Translations under genes and position numbers: made by a program
Shown: positions 17,980-27,062 of the stretch, piece by piece
How positions within the stretch are numbered: the first letter of the stretch is position 1
Layout of the letters: each line of letters opens with the position of its first letter
The notes under the pieces: model-generated
Database searches by the model: none
Seen by the model: the letters and a program-made list of their open reading frames with translations, nothing else
What the model was told of the DNA's origin: nothing
Origin: Mucilaginibacter sp. UR6-1
Lineage (GTDB): Bacteria > Bacteroidota > Bacteroidia > Sphingobacteriales > Sphingobacteriaceae
Length of the DNA: 64,000 bases
NCBI RefSeq assembly: GCF_020880975.1
Contig: NZ_JAJIWP010000003.1
Coordinates: 62,001-126,000 of the forward strand
Direction of reading: 5' to 3'

Positions 17980-19449
17980 ATGACGGTTAGTATTCTACTT
18001 TTTTTACCTGTAATTGCCGCTGTAATTACCGCCTTTATTAAAAACGGCGCAGCCAAACATGTGGCATTATTTTTTGCTGTTGCCGAGCTGGCTATAGCAT
18101 TACTGCTTTTAACCCGATTTGTGCCTGACGCTTCTGTACAGTTTAGCGTTAGTTATCCGTGGCTGCCAAAATTCGGAATATATTTTACCGCCGGTATTGA
18201 TGGCATCAGTATGATCATGGTTTTATTAACCACGGTGCTTGTTCCGCTTATTATACTGACTACCTACCAGCATCAGTATAAAAATGCAGGCGCTTTTTAT
18301 GCTTTGATACTGTTTATGCAGGCAGGTATGCTTACCGTATTTACCGCGTTAAACGGCTTTTTATTTTATGTTGGCTGGGAGGCCGCGCTAATACCCATTT
18401 ACTTTATATGCGGTTTATGGGGAGGCGAAAACCGGATCCGCATCACTATTAAATTTTTCATTTACACTTTCGCGGGTTCGCTGTTCATGCTGTTAGGGCT
18501 GATCTATCTGTACCTGCATAGCCCGGCAAAAACGTATGAACTGAGCGATCTTTCAAGCATGGGTTTAACCAACCTGCAGCAGGCATGGTTGTTCTGGGCG
18601 TTTTTTATCGCTTTCGCTATCAAAATGCCGGTGTTTCCGTTCCATACATGGCAGCCCGATACCTATACTGTGGCACCATCTGCCGGTACCATGCTGCTTT
18701 CGGGCATAATGCTTAAAATGGGTATTTACGGGGTAATCCGCTGGTTGCTGCCTAATGTGCCGGTTGGCTTTTTAATATGGCAAAATATAGTAATTATACT
18801 GGCAGTTATCGGCATTGTATATGCTTCGCTGATCGCCTTTAATCAAAAGGACGGAAAGCGCCTGGTAGCTTATTCATCCATAGCCCACGTTGGCCTGATA
18901 GCCGCAGGTATCTTCGCATATAATACCCAGGGTATGCAAGGCGCATTGATCCAAATGGTAAACCACGGTATCAATGTAGTAGGTTTATTTTTTATCTGGG
19001 ATATCATCAGCCGCAGGCTTGGTACACGTGATATTAGCTTGATGGGCGGTATTGCCAGGGTGGCTCCTCAGTTTGCCATCGCATTTTTGATTATAACATT
19101 AGGTACAGTAGCCCTGCCATTAACCAATGGTTTTATCGGGGAGTTTTTGTTGCTGAAAGCGGTGTTCAACTATAATATATGGATAGCCGCCGTAGCCGGA
19201 CTAACCATCATACTGGGCGCGGTATATATGCTGCGTATGTACAAGCAGGTAATGCACGGCGAAACCAATGAACTTACCGCCCTGTTTACAGACATTACCG
19301 GTACCGAGAAATTGGTTTTAGGCATAATCTGTACACTTATTATTGTAATAGGCGTATACCCGCAGCCACTATTACACATATCCGAAGCAGCAGTGAATAA
19401 CCTGCTTACAGAGATCAGCCAAAAGGTTGCAGCAATGACAAGTAAGTAA
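17980..19449 (+). CDS. nuoM: NADH-quinone oxidoreductase subunit M
   Basis: 489 residues, antiporter-like proton-pumping subunit with about 14 helices. Motifs: GWEAALIPIYFICGLWGG with the conserved Glu (about residue 134) and AIKMPVFPFHTWQPDTYT with the conserved Lys (about residue 214). It begins 23 nt after nuoL and ends 17 nt before nuoN. Confidence 0.96.
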   Translation: MTVSILLFLPVIAAVITAFIKNGAAKHVALFFAVAELAIALLLLTRFVPDASVQFSVSYPWLPKFGIYFTAGIDGISMIMVLLTTVLVPLIILTTYQHQYKNAGAFYALILFMQAGMLTVFTALNGFLFYVGWEAALIPIYFICGLWGGENRIRITIKFFIYTFAGSLFMLLGLIYLYLHSPAKTYELSDLSSMGLTNLQQAWLFWAFFIAFAIKMPVFPFHTWQPDTYTVAPSAGTMLLSGIMLKMGIYGVIRWLLPNVPVGFLIWQNIVIILAVIGIVYASLIAFNQKDGKRLVAYSSIAHVGLIAAGIFAYNTQGMQGALIQMVNHGINVVGLFFIWDIISRRLGTRDISLMGGIARVAPQFAIAFLIITLGTVALPLTNGFIGEFLLLKAVFNYNIWIAAVAGLTIILGAVYMLRMYKQVMHGETNELTALFTDITGTEKLVLGIICTLIIVIGVYPQPLLHISEAAVNNLLTEISQKVAAMTSK

Positions 19450-19466
19450 TTAGAATTTAAAGAGAG

Positions 19467-20846
19467 ATGACCACCTTAATAATATTATCAGTCTTACCCT
19501 TGCTGCTTTTGTATCTTGGGTTGTTTAAAGCAAACAAAGCGTTATTGCCTGTAGCGGTTATTGGCTTATTAGCCGGTTTAGGGTTTGCCATTGCCGAATG
19601 GGATACCAATGCCCAGCCTATATTTTCGGGCATGATGCTGTTTGATAACTTTTCTATAGCTTTCTCAGGCATTACTATAGTATCAACTATATTGATATTG
19701 CTGCTTTCAAAAGGCTATTTTGAAAAGATAAGCAGCCACGTAGCCGAGTATTACGCCATTATATTATTCGCCCTGGCGGGTATCATCGTAATGGTATCAT
19801 TCCATAATTTGGTGATGTTGTTCATCGGTATCGAGATCATGTCAGTAAGTTTATACATTCTGGCAGGTATCCGTAAAAATGATTTTGCATCTAACGAGGC
19901 CGCGCTTAAATACTTTTTGATGGGTGCTTTCTCAACCGGTTTCCTGTTGTTCGGTATTACATTGATCTATGGTGCATCAGGCTCGTTCAACCTTGAGGCT
20001 ATCCGTAATTTCGTAGTTGAAAACCCGCGCGAGATCGGTCCGCTGTTTTATACCGGCTTGTTGCTTATCATTGTAGGTATGTGCTTTAAAGTTGGTGCAG
20101 CCCCTTTCCATTTCTGGACACCGGATGTGTACGAAGGCTCACCAACGCTGATAACCACCTTCATGTCAACCGTGGTAAAAACGGCAGGTTTCGCCGCTTT
20201 CCTGCGTTTGTTCTCGGCAAGCTTTGCGCCGCTGTCTGATTTTTGGGCACCTGTGCTGCTGGTCATCACCATCATAACATTATTCATCGGTAATATTACC
20301 GCACTGTATCAGCAAAGCTTTAAAAGAATGCTGGCCTTTTCGAGCATATCACATGCAGGCTACCTGCTGTTCGCTATTGTAGCGTTAGGTGCTGCCTCGG
20401 CAAGCTCAGTGTTTGTATATGCTTCAGCTTACTCTGTGGCTTCAATCATCGCCTTTGGCGCGCTTATACTGGTGCGCCGCCAAAGCGGGTCAGATAGTTT
20501 TGACAGCTTTAACGGCCTGGCGGCTAAAAACCCGTTTCTGGCATTTACACTTACAGTGGCCATGCTCTCGTTGGCAGGTATACCGTTAACGGCAGGCTTT
20601 GTTGGTAAGTTCTTCATGTTCTCTGAGGCTTTATCAAAATACCAGTTGTGGCTTGTAGTGCTGGCTGTGGTTAATGCTATCATCAGCATATTTTATTATT
20701 TCAGGGTGATTATTGCCATGTACTTTAAAACTACTGATAAGGGCGAAGTTACTGTACCTGCTTATTACAGCTTTGTTTTAGGCTTGTCAGCATTAATAAC
20801 TATCTTAATTGGTATTTATCCTGCAATAATTTCTAATCTCATCTGA
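19467..20846 (+). CDS. nuoN: NADH-quinone oxidoreductase subunit N
   Basis: 459 residues, the third antiporter-like subunit. Motifs: LVMLFIGIEIMSVSLYILAG (conserved Glu), FKVGAAPFHFWTPDVYEGSP with the key Lys (about residue 208) and a YSVASIIAFGALIL helix. It ends the nuo cluster, giving a complete 14-subunit set with separate C and D. No clear terminator follows; dedA lies 59 nt downstream. Confidence 0.95.
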   Translation: MTTLIILSVLPLLLLYLGLFKANKALLPVAVIGLLAGLGFAIAEWDTNAQPIFSGMMLFDNFSIAFSGITIVSTILILLLSKGYFEKISSHVAEYYAIILFALAGIIVMVSFHNLVMLFIGIEIMSVSLYILAGIRKNDFASNEAALKYFLMGAFSTGFLLFGITLIYGASGSFNLEAIRNFVVENPREIGPLFYTGLLLIIVGMCFKVGAAPFHFWTPDVYEGSPTLITTFMSTVVKTAGFAAFLRLFSASFAPLSDFWAPVLLVITIITLFIGNITALYQQSFKRMLAFSSISHAGYLLFAIVALGAASASSVFVYASAYSVASIIAFGALILVRRQSGSDSFDSFNGLAAKNPFLAFTLTVAMLSLAGIPLTAGFVGKFFMFSEALSKYQLWLVVLAVVNAIISIFYYFRVIIAMYFKTTDKGEVTVPAYYSFVLGLSALITILIGIYPAIISNLI

Positions 20847-20905
20847 TAACAGATAGGGGCCAGCCAAACTTCACATAATTATTTGTAGTTTTACGGCCAC
20901 ACTGC

Positions 20906-21577
20906 ATGGAAAACATCTGGGATAGCCTGCAAAGTTTAACTGATGCCAATACCATAATCGGTCTTGGCTTTTACGTTTTGCTTGTAGTTGTTTTTGCCGA
21001 AACCGGTCTTTTCTTTGGTTTCTTTCTTCCCGGCGATTACCTATTGTTTATGGCGGGCATATTTTGCGCCGCAGATAAACTGCCGGTTGATATAAGTATG
21101 CTGGTATTTTCATTAGCAATTGCCGGAATTTTAGGCAATTATGTGGGTTACTGGTTTGGTTACCGAACGGGGCCTTTACTATACAAACGCAAGGACTCAT
21201 GGTTCTTTAAAAAGCGTTATGTAATGGTTGCCGAGGAGTTTTATCATAAATATGGCGGTACAGCGCTTATTTTAGGCAGATTTTTTCCGATAATCAGGAC
21301 TTTTGCACCTATCTTTGCAGGAGTTGTTAAAGTAAGTTTTAAAAAGTTTACCCTTTACAACATAACGGGCAGCGTTTTGTGGGTGAGCGTACTTACATTG
21401 GCAGGTTATTTTTTAGGCAGGAGTTATCCCGAAATAGAAAATTATCTGCAATATGTTATTTTAGCATTTTTAGTAATAACAACTGCTCCCCTGATATTTG
21501 CTTTCGTGAAAAAGAAACTTATTAGCGGTAAAAGCGTTAAAGAAAACGAAATTGATAATAAAGATATACAAGAATAA
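20906..21577 (+). CDS. DedA-family membrane protein
   Basis: 223 residues. The DedA/VTT (SNARE-associated) domain is recognised by GFFLPGDYLLFMAG (about residues 37-50) and the conserved RFFPIIRTFAPIFAGV (about 129-144), whose arginines are essential in E. coli members. Four to five membrane segments, charged C-terminal tail rich in Asn, Asp and Lys. The family includes lipid flippases for undecaprenyl phosphate or phosphatidylethanolamine; the substrate here is open. The stop is directly followed by the ppa ATG. Confidence 0.88.
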   Translation: MENIWDSLQSLTDANTIIGLGFYVLLVVVFAETGLFFGFFLPGDYLLFMAGIFCAADKLPVDISMLVFSLAIAGILGNYVGYWFGYRTGPLLYKRKDSWFFKKRYVMVAEEFYHKYGGTALILGRFFPIIRTFAPIFAGVVKVSFKKFTLYNITGSVLWVSVLTLAGYFLGRSYPEIENYLQYVILAFLVITTAPLIFAFVKKKLISGKSVKENEIDNKDIQE

Positions 21578-22123
21578 ATGAGTACTCAACACCCATGGCA
21601 CCAGGTATCGGCTGGTAAAAATGTTCCGGAAGTAGTAAATGCTATTATCGAGATCCCAAAGGGCTCAAAAGCAAAATACGAAATAGATAAAGATTCAGGT
21701 TTGTTAAAACTTGATCGTGTACTTTTTTCATCAGTAATGTACCCGGCCAATTATGGCTTTATCCCGCAAACTTATTGTGATGATAAAGATCCGCTGGATA
21801 TCCTGGTGATCTGTTCTGTTGATGTTTACCCGATGTCTATCATCGAGGCTAAAGTAATCGGCGTAATGCACATGGTTGATAATGGCGAACAGGACGATAA
21901 GATCATCGCTGTTGCTGCTAATGATATGTCAGTAAATTATATTAATGACATAGCTGAACTGCCGCCGCATACCATGAAAGAGATCGTTCGTTTTTTCCAG
22001 GATTACAAAACATTGGAAGATAAGAATGTAACCATTGAAAAATGGCTTGGTGTAAGTTATGCCCACAAGGTAATTGAAGAAAGCCTTGAGCTTTATCAAA
22101 CCACCTTTCCCGTTTACCAATAA
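21578..22123 (+). CDS. ppa: Inorganic pyrophosphatase
   Basis: 181 residues, family I soluble pyrophosphatase, which hydrolyses pyrophosphate to orthophosphate with Mg2+. The signature [10 protein letters not shown] (about residues 67-76) holds the metal-binding aspartates, and [12 protein letters not shown] (about 53-64) is the substrate-site strand. Length is normal. It starts on the base after the dedA stop, which implies co-translation. Confidence 0.96.
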   Translation: MSTQHPWHQVSAGKNVPEVVNAIIEIPKGSKAKYEIDKDSGLLKLDRVLFSSVMYPANYGFIPQTYCDDKDPLDILVICSVDVYPMSIIEAKVIGVMHMVDNGEQDDKIIAVAANDMSVNYINDIAELPPHTMKEIVRFFQDYKTLEDKNVTIEKWLGVSYAHKVIEESLELYQTTFPVYQ

Positions 22124-22130
22124 TTAATAC

Positions 22131-23471
22131 ATGGACCCCGAGCATTACGAAATAAGCGGTTTTTACATATTTGCAACCATTTTTTTGGTTTTATTGAACG
22201 GCTTTTTTGTTGCCGCGGAGTTTGCCATGGTAAGGGTGAGGGGATCTCAGATCGAGATCAAAGCCAAATCAGGCAGCGCCGTAGCAAAAATAGCCCGGGG
22301 CATATTACATAATCTTGATGGTTACCTGGCTGCAACGCAGTTGGGTATAACCATTGCCTCACTTGGCTTAGGTGTTGTGGGCGAGGATGTGGTTACAAGC
22401 CTGGTGGTACGCGCGTTTATGGCCTTTGGTATTGCGCTTAGCCCCGGTTTTATTACTGCAAGCCATGTTATATCATTTATTGTAATAACTGTATTGCACA
22501 TTGTATTTGGCGAGCTTGCACCAAAATCACTTGCCATACAACGTTCAGTACGTACGGTAATGGCGGTTTCCTTTCCGTTGCGTTTCTTTTTTGTGGTGTT
22601 CAGGCCGTTTATATGGGCGCTTAATGGTTTTGCCAACTTTATACTTAAAGCTTTCGGCGTGATCAGCATTCATGGTTCTGAAACGCATCACAGCTCCGAA
22701 GAATTGCAATACCTGCTTGAACAAGGCAAGGAAAGCGGTGCGCTTGATAGTAACGAACACGAGCTGATCCAGAATGTATTTGAGTTTAACGAGCGCGTGG
22801 TGAAAAACATCATGGTGCCGCGTACCAAAATATCAGGTATTGATATTGACACTGAAAAGCAGGAATTGCTTGAGATATTGGTTGAAGAAGGCTACTCGCG
22901 TATGCCGGTTTATGAGGAGGTTATTGATAAGATAGTAGGCATTGTGCATACTAAGGATATTCTTCCGTTAATGGTAAAAGGCGAGGACATTAACCTGAAA
23001 GATATCATCCGCAAACCATATTTTATCCCCGAAACTAAAAAGATCAATGATTTAATGGCCGAGCTGCAGCAAAAACGCATACAGATAGCCATTGTACTTG
23101 ATGAGTTTGGCGGTACCGCGGGTATGGTTACCCTTGAGGATATTGTTGAGGAGTTGGTAGGCGAAATACAGGACGAATACGACGAGGAAAAACCGATAGT
23201 TGAAGAGGTGAACGAGCGTGAGTTTATTGTAAACGCGCTGGCCTCTATATATGATGTTAATGAGCACCTGCCGCATGATTTGCCGGAGGATGGTGATTAT
23301 GATACCGTTTCGGGTTGGCTGGGCGACTTATTTGGTAAGATACCTGACGTGGGCGAACAACGGGAAGCCAACGGATATAACATTACCGTGCTCAAAAAAT
23401 CCGACCAAAACATTGAAGCTGTAAAGCTTGAACTGTTGATTAATGATGAAGATACGGTAGATTTGCATTAA
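22131..23471 (+). CDS. CNNM/CBS-domain transporter-like protein (HlyC/CorC family)
   Basis: 446 residues. N-terminal CNNM (DUF21) membrane domain with about four helices (residues 1-195, FFVAAEFAMVRVRGSQIE at the start), a CBS-domain pair (about 215-340, with IVPRT-like IMVPRTKISGIDID and ILDEFGGTAGMVTLEDIVEE), and a C-terminal CorC_HlyC domain (about 355-440). Members are linked to Mg2+/Co2+ efflux and ion homeostasis; the name hemolysin is historical. It lies 7 nt after ppa, whose enzyme needs Mg2+, and 10 nt before rsmE. Confidence 0.9.
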   Translation: MDPEHYEISGFYIFATIFLVLLNGFFVAAEFAMVRVRGSQIEIKAKSGSAVAKIARGILHNLDGYLAATQLGITIASLGLGVVGEDVVTSLVVRAFMAFGIALSPGFITASHVISFIVITVLHIVFGELAPKSLAIQRSVRTVMAVSFPLRFFFVVFRPFIWALNGFANFILKAFGVISIHGSETHHSSEELQYLLEQGKESGALDSNEHELIQNVFEFNERVVKNIMVPRTKISGIDIDTEKQELLEILVEEGYSRMPVYEEVIDKIVGIVHTKDILPLMVKGEDINLKDIIRKPYFIPETKKINDLMAELQQKRIQIAIVLDEFGGTAGMVTLEDIVEELVGEIQDEYDEEKPIVEEVNEREFIVNALASIYDVNEHLPHDLPEDGDYDTVSGWLGDLFGKIPDVGEQREANGYNITVLKKSDQNIEAVKLELLINDEDTVDLH

Positions 23472-23481
23472 TTTGCAAACT

Positions 23482-24192
23482 ATGCACCTGTTTTACACAC
23501 CCGATATTGAGCCTTCGGTTAAGCAATACTTTTTAAACGAGGAGGAAAGCAAGCACTGTGTGCGCGTGCTTCGTCTTTCCGTTGGAGATGAAGTACAGTT
23601 GATTGACGGCCGGGGTGGTTTTTATATCGCCGGTATAAAGGATGCTCACCCCAAACGTACCATTCTCGATATTGTATCCGTAACCGAAAATTACCAGCAG
23701 CGAAACCATTACCTGCATATCGCGGTAGCACCTACAAAAAATATTGAACGCTTGGAGTGGTTTTTAGAAAAGGCTACCGAAATTGGTATTGACGAGGTGT
23801 CGCTTATCATCTGCCAGCGCTCTGAACGTAAGGATGCCCGTGTGGATCGCCTTAACCGTATTATTACGTCGGCGGTAAAGCAATCCATCAAAGCATATCA
23901 CCCTGTACTGAATGAAGCTGTACCTTTCAGCAAGTTTATAGCGGCAGGCCTAACCGGCCAGGGGTTTATTGCCCATTGCGGCCCCGGCGATAAAGAGGCA
24001 TTAAAATCGGTTTTAACTACCGGAGGTCGCAGCACCATACTCATTGGGCCCGAAGGTGATTTTACCGATAGTGAAGTTGTAGCTGCTTTGAATAGCGGTT
24101 ATAAACCTATAACTTTAGGTGATAGCCGCCTGCGCACCGAAACAGCCGCGCTGGAGGCTTGTTTTGAAGTGAACTTTTTAAACCGGGTATGA
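23482..24192 (+). CDS. rsmE: 16S rRNA m3U1498 methyltransferase
   Basis: 236 residues from the ATG at 23482; the TTG at 23473 is less likely. RsmE uses S-adenosylmethionine to methylate U1498 of 16S rRNA. SPOUT fold: N-terminal PUA-like part (HCVRVLRLSVGDEVQLIDG) and C-terminal knot with LIGPEGDFTDSEV and LGDSRLRTETAALEAC. Both SAM-loop motifs are intact. It overlaps the following DUF4159 gene by 4 nt (ATGA). Confidence 0.94.
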   Translation: MHLFYTPDIEPSVKQYFLNEEESKHCVRVLRLSVGDEVQLIDGRGGFYIAGIKDAHPKRTILDIVSVTENYQQRNHYLHIAVAPTKNIERLEWFLEKATEIGIDEVSLIICQRSERKDARVDRLNRIITSAVKQSIKAYHPVLNEAVPFSKFIAAGLTGQGFIAHCGPGDKEALKSVLTTGGRSTILIGPEGDFTDSEVVAALNSGYKPITLGDSRLRTETAALEACFEVNFLNRV

Positions 24193-24851
24193 AAAGCAAA
24201 CTTTTATGGTCAGCACTTATCGGGGCATCGTTGCTGTTAAGCGGTTATAGTGCCGCTACTTATAAGCTCGGCCGTATAAAGTACAACGGCGGCGGCGATT
24301 GGTATGGCGACCGTACGGCCCTGCAAAACCTCATCAAATTTTGTAACGATAACCTTAAAACTAATTTTCAGGCCGATGAGGATATAGTAGAGGTTGGCAG
24401 CGCCCAGTTGTTTGATTATCCCTTTGTTTTTTTAACAGGCCATGGCAACGTTATATTCTCGGCACAGGAAGCCCAAAACCTGCGCAAATATTTAACAGGC
24501 GGTGGCTTTTTGCATATTGATGATAACTACGGGCTGGATAAATTCATACGCCCGCAAATGAAGAAGGTTTTTCCGGAGCTTGATTTTGTCGAGCTGCCGC
24601 CCAACCACCCTGTGTTTCACCAAAAGTATGATCTGCCCGGCGGCCTGCCCAAAGTGCACGAGCATGATGGTAAACGCCCGCAGGCTTTTGGTTTGATATA
24701 TAAAGGGCGGCTGGTGTGTTTTTACTCGTTTGAGAGCGATTTGGGTAACGGGTGGGAGGATTATGGTACGTATCCCGGCGATAGCCAGGAAATGCGCTTA
24801 AAGGCACTGAAAATGGGCGCCAACCTGGTGCAGTACGTGTTTACGAGGTAA
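24189..24851 (+). CDS. DUF4159-domain protein
   Basis: 220 residues. N-terminal signal peptide or anchor (about residues 1-22), then a DUF4159 domain: YNGGGDWYGDRTALQNL, GFLHIDDNYGLDKFIRPQMKKVFP and ELPPNHPVFHQKY. The fold is related to glutamine-amidotransferase-like domains, but the activity is unknown. Translationally coupled to rsmE (4-nt overlap). A perfect bidirectional terminator lies about 320 nt downstream. Confidence 0.8.
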   Translation: MKSKLLWSALIGASLLLSGYSAATYKLGRIKYNGGGDWYGDRTALQNLIKFCNDNLKTNFQADEDIVEVGSAQLFDYPFVFLTGHGNVIFSAQEAQNLRKYLTGGGFLHIDDNYGLDKFIRPQMKKVFPELDFVELPPNHPVFHQKYDLPGGLPKVHEHDGKRPQAFGLIYKGRLVCFYSFESDLGNGWEDYGTYPGDSQEMRLKALKMGANLVQYVFTR

Positions 24852-25172
24852 CTATTGCTATCCATTGTCATCATTATCGCATATCAAGTAGTTTTTAAAG
24901 CGATATATCTTAAAGGATTTTTTAACCATTGCTCGCAATGATGTAATGAATAAATTTATTGTCATTTCGTACGCGGTACGAGGAGAAATCTGCAGAATGA
25001 TAATTTCGCCAATTTTCTTATGATAGGAACGAGTGGATTTTGTAAGTAGTAGGCGAACCCCTCCCTAACCCTCCCAGGGGAGGGAATTGATTGTTCGCAA
25101 AAAGCCCGATTATCAATATCCAATCAACCGACAGCGCCTGGCGTTAGTTCGGTTATAATATTGCATTCAACA
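24852..25172. other. Intergenic region with degenerate dispersed repeats
   Basis: About 320 bases with no gene. Two repeat remnants are visible: GTCATTTCGTACGCGGTACG followed by AGGAGAAATCTGC (24961-24993), whose TCGTACGCGGTACGA core is partly self-complementary, and CCCCTCCCTAACCCTCCCAG followed by GGGAGGG (25059-25085), a short palindrome. Both resemble dispersed elements typical of this family of bacteria. Nothing else was found. Confidence 0.6.
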
Positions 25173-25225
25173 CCATATTAAAAGAGAAAGCCGCAAGTAA
25201 ATTGCGGCTTTCTCTTTTAATATGG
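25173..25225. terminator. Perfect bidirectional terminator
   Basis: A 24-bp perfect stem (25173-25196 with 25202-25225) around GTAAA. The GC-rich core GCCGCAA/TTGCGGC is flanked on each side by runs giving T-tracts on both strands. It serves both the plus-strand DUF4159 transcript and the minus-strand gldJ transcript, which end facing it. Confidence 0.92.
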
Positions 25226-25234
25226 TAAATAAAT

Positions 25235-26851
25235 CTATCTCGATTTATAATTCTTAGGTTTTTTAACCCTGATGTGCGGTTTGCCTTGCGGATTGATCTC
25301 AGGCGCGCCAACCATGGTCATGGCACAACGGAAGCCAACTTCGGCACTTGAGTTATCCTGATCCATAAAACGGCGTGTAGCAGGATTTAGCCAGTAGGCC
25401 ATATCATTCCATGAGCCGCCTTTATAAACCTTTGAGCGGTTGCTTACCAGTGTAGTGGTACCGTACAGTGATGCATCAACAGTGTCAATATAATCACGGA
25501 AATCATTTTTATAAGGCTTACCTGCAATAGCGCTTGGTACAGCGGTAGCTGTAACGCCGGTGCTATCTGTACCCGCAGGGGCTTGCGCATCACCGGTAGT
25601 GCTTTGCGCGGCACCACCATTTTGCATGGCCACAAACTCGCTGTATTTCATTTTACGGTTTGATTTTGCCGGGTCTTTTATCGGCCTGCCATATTTATCT
25701 TTTGCGTAAACACCCTTTGTTGGGTCGGCCATGCGTTTGTTGGTAAATTCATTACCACGGAAAGGGTTAAAATCCTCAACATCTTCAAATGACATCTGAC
25801 GGTAAGTATCGGCCACCCATTCGTTCACGTTACCGGCCATGTTGTATAAGCCAAAATCATTAGGCTCGTATGATCGTACGGGCGCGGTAATATCAGCCTT
25901 ATCATTCAAATAACCGCCTACACCGGCATTATCGCCGTTGCCGCGTTTAAAGTTGGCCAGCATTAATCCACGGGTGGCTTTTTTAGGTGAGCGTACGCCG
26001 AGACCATTCCATGGGTATACCTTGCCGTCGTTAATATTTTCAAATTCAGTATTGCCTGCAAGTGATAATGCAGCATATTCCCATTCAGCTTCTGATGGCA
26101 GGCGATAGCCTTGTTTTATAATACCATCCTCCATACGCACCGGGCGTACTGCTTTTGTGCCTTGCGCGTTCGGGTTTAAATCGGGCATCATCTTTTTACC
26201 ATCAATACCTGCGCCACGGTACTGGTTGTTTGTATATATTTCGGTATTAAATGGCTCTTTCCCTTTACGGGCCGCGTTATCCTTCCAGTTAGCCAGGTAG
26301 CCACGTTCACGTAAAATATTTTCGTTGGTACGGTCTGTACGCCAGGTGCAATAGTCCTGTGCCTGTTCCCAGGTAATACCTACAACAGGGTAATCCTGAA
26401 AAGCAGGGTGCCTTAAATAATTATCAACATAAGGCTCATTGTATGATAGCGGCTTGCGCCATACCAGTGTGTCCGGTGTGGCGTTGTAATAAAGCTCACG
26501 GTCATCCGGAAAGGTAATATTTATCCAGTGCAGGTAATCAAGCCAGTCCTGGTTTGATACTTCGGTTTCGTCCATATAAAAAGATGGTACGGTAACACGC
26601 CTGCGTGTGTTGTTGTTATCAAAGGTAACATCCTGATCGGCACTGCCACCCATTACAAAGGTACCACCCTCAATAGGTACAAGCCCCGGGCCGGGGCTTG
26701 GGTGCGTTTGCCTGAAACGCATATAACCGCCGTTTGATCTGTCGTTATAGGCAAGGCCTGTTTTTTGCGAACGCTGTTTTTTGGAGCAGCCGCTTACGGC
26801 CATGCCAAGCACCAGTAACGCCAAAGCAGTTCTTGTAAAAGTTATCTTCAT
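25235..26851 (-). CDS. gldJ: GldJ, gliding/type IX secretion lipoprotein with SUMF1-like domain
   Basis: 538 residues from the ATG at 26851; the longer start at 26893 would bury the signal peptide. Lipoprotein signal with lipobox VSGC, lipidated Cys at residue 22. The body is a formylglycine-generating-enzyme-like (FGE-sulfatase/SUMF1) domain: PIEGGTFVMGGSADQD at the start, YRLPSEAEWEYAAL, DFGLYNMAGNVNEWVADTY and a C-terminal GGSWND. An insert rich in Ala, Thr and Gly lies at about 415-455. In Flavobacterium, GldJ stabilises the GldK/T9SS machinery; the SUMF1 fold is not thought to be catalytic there. Transcribed away from porV. Confidence 0.88.
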   Translation of the reverse strand: MKITFTRTALALLVLGMAVSGCSKKQRSQKTGLAYNDRSNGGYMRFRQTHPSPGPGLVPIEGGTFVMGGSADQDVTFDNNNTRRRVTVPSFYMDETEVSNQDWLDYLHWINITFPDDRELYYNATPDTLVWRKPLSYNEPYVDNYLRHPAFQDYPVVGITWEQAQDYCTWRTDRTNENILRERGYLANWKDNAARKGKEPFNTEIYTNNQYRGAGIDGKKMMPDLNPNAQGTKAVRPVRMEDGIIKQGYRLPSEAEWEYAALSLAGNTEFENINDGKVYPWNGLGVRSPKKATRGLMLANFKRGNGDNAGVGGYLNDKADITAPVRSYEPNDFGLYNMAGNVNEWVADTYRQMSFEDVEDFNPFRGNEFTNKRMADPTKGVYAKDKYGRPIKDPAKSNRKMKYSEFVAMQNGGAAQSTTGDAQAPAGTDSTGVTATAVPSAIAGKPYKNDFRDYIDTVDASLYGTTTLVSNRSKVYKGGSWNDMAYWLNPATRRFMDQDNSSAEVGFRCAMTMVGAPEINPQGKPHIRVKKPKNYKSR

Positions 26852-26998
26852 ATTATCTAAAGCAATTATATGTGGTAAAAGTAGCAACTTCACCCTTTAA
26901 TACAACAATACCTTGTGTTTTGTTTACTGGTTTTTTAACGTAATCCGAGCTAATTTTGTTACAACCTAATTATAGCATTTACGTATTATCATTTGTAG

Positions 26999-27034
26999 TT
27001 TTGATGATACCCCGGCATCAAAATCATATATTTG
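26999..27034 (+). promoter_or_regulatory. Candidate promoter of porV-ispF
   Basis: TATATTTG at 27027-27034 matches TAnnTTTG and lies 28 nt before the porV ATG. TTTTG at 26999-27003 is a possible -33 element, but the spacer is 23 nt. It is in the 211-nt divergent region with gldJ; no clear opposite-strand -7 box was found. Confidence 0.45.
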
Positions 27035-27062
27035 AAAATATAACACTTACTCATCCAGCTAA

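Noticed and set aside
25235..26851. Sulfatase-modifying enzyme (formylglycine generator)
   Set aside because: SUMF1-like fold is present, but the lipoprotein signal and the porV neighbour fit GldJ better; no sulfatase gene is nearby.
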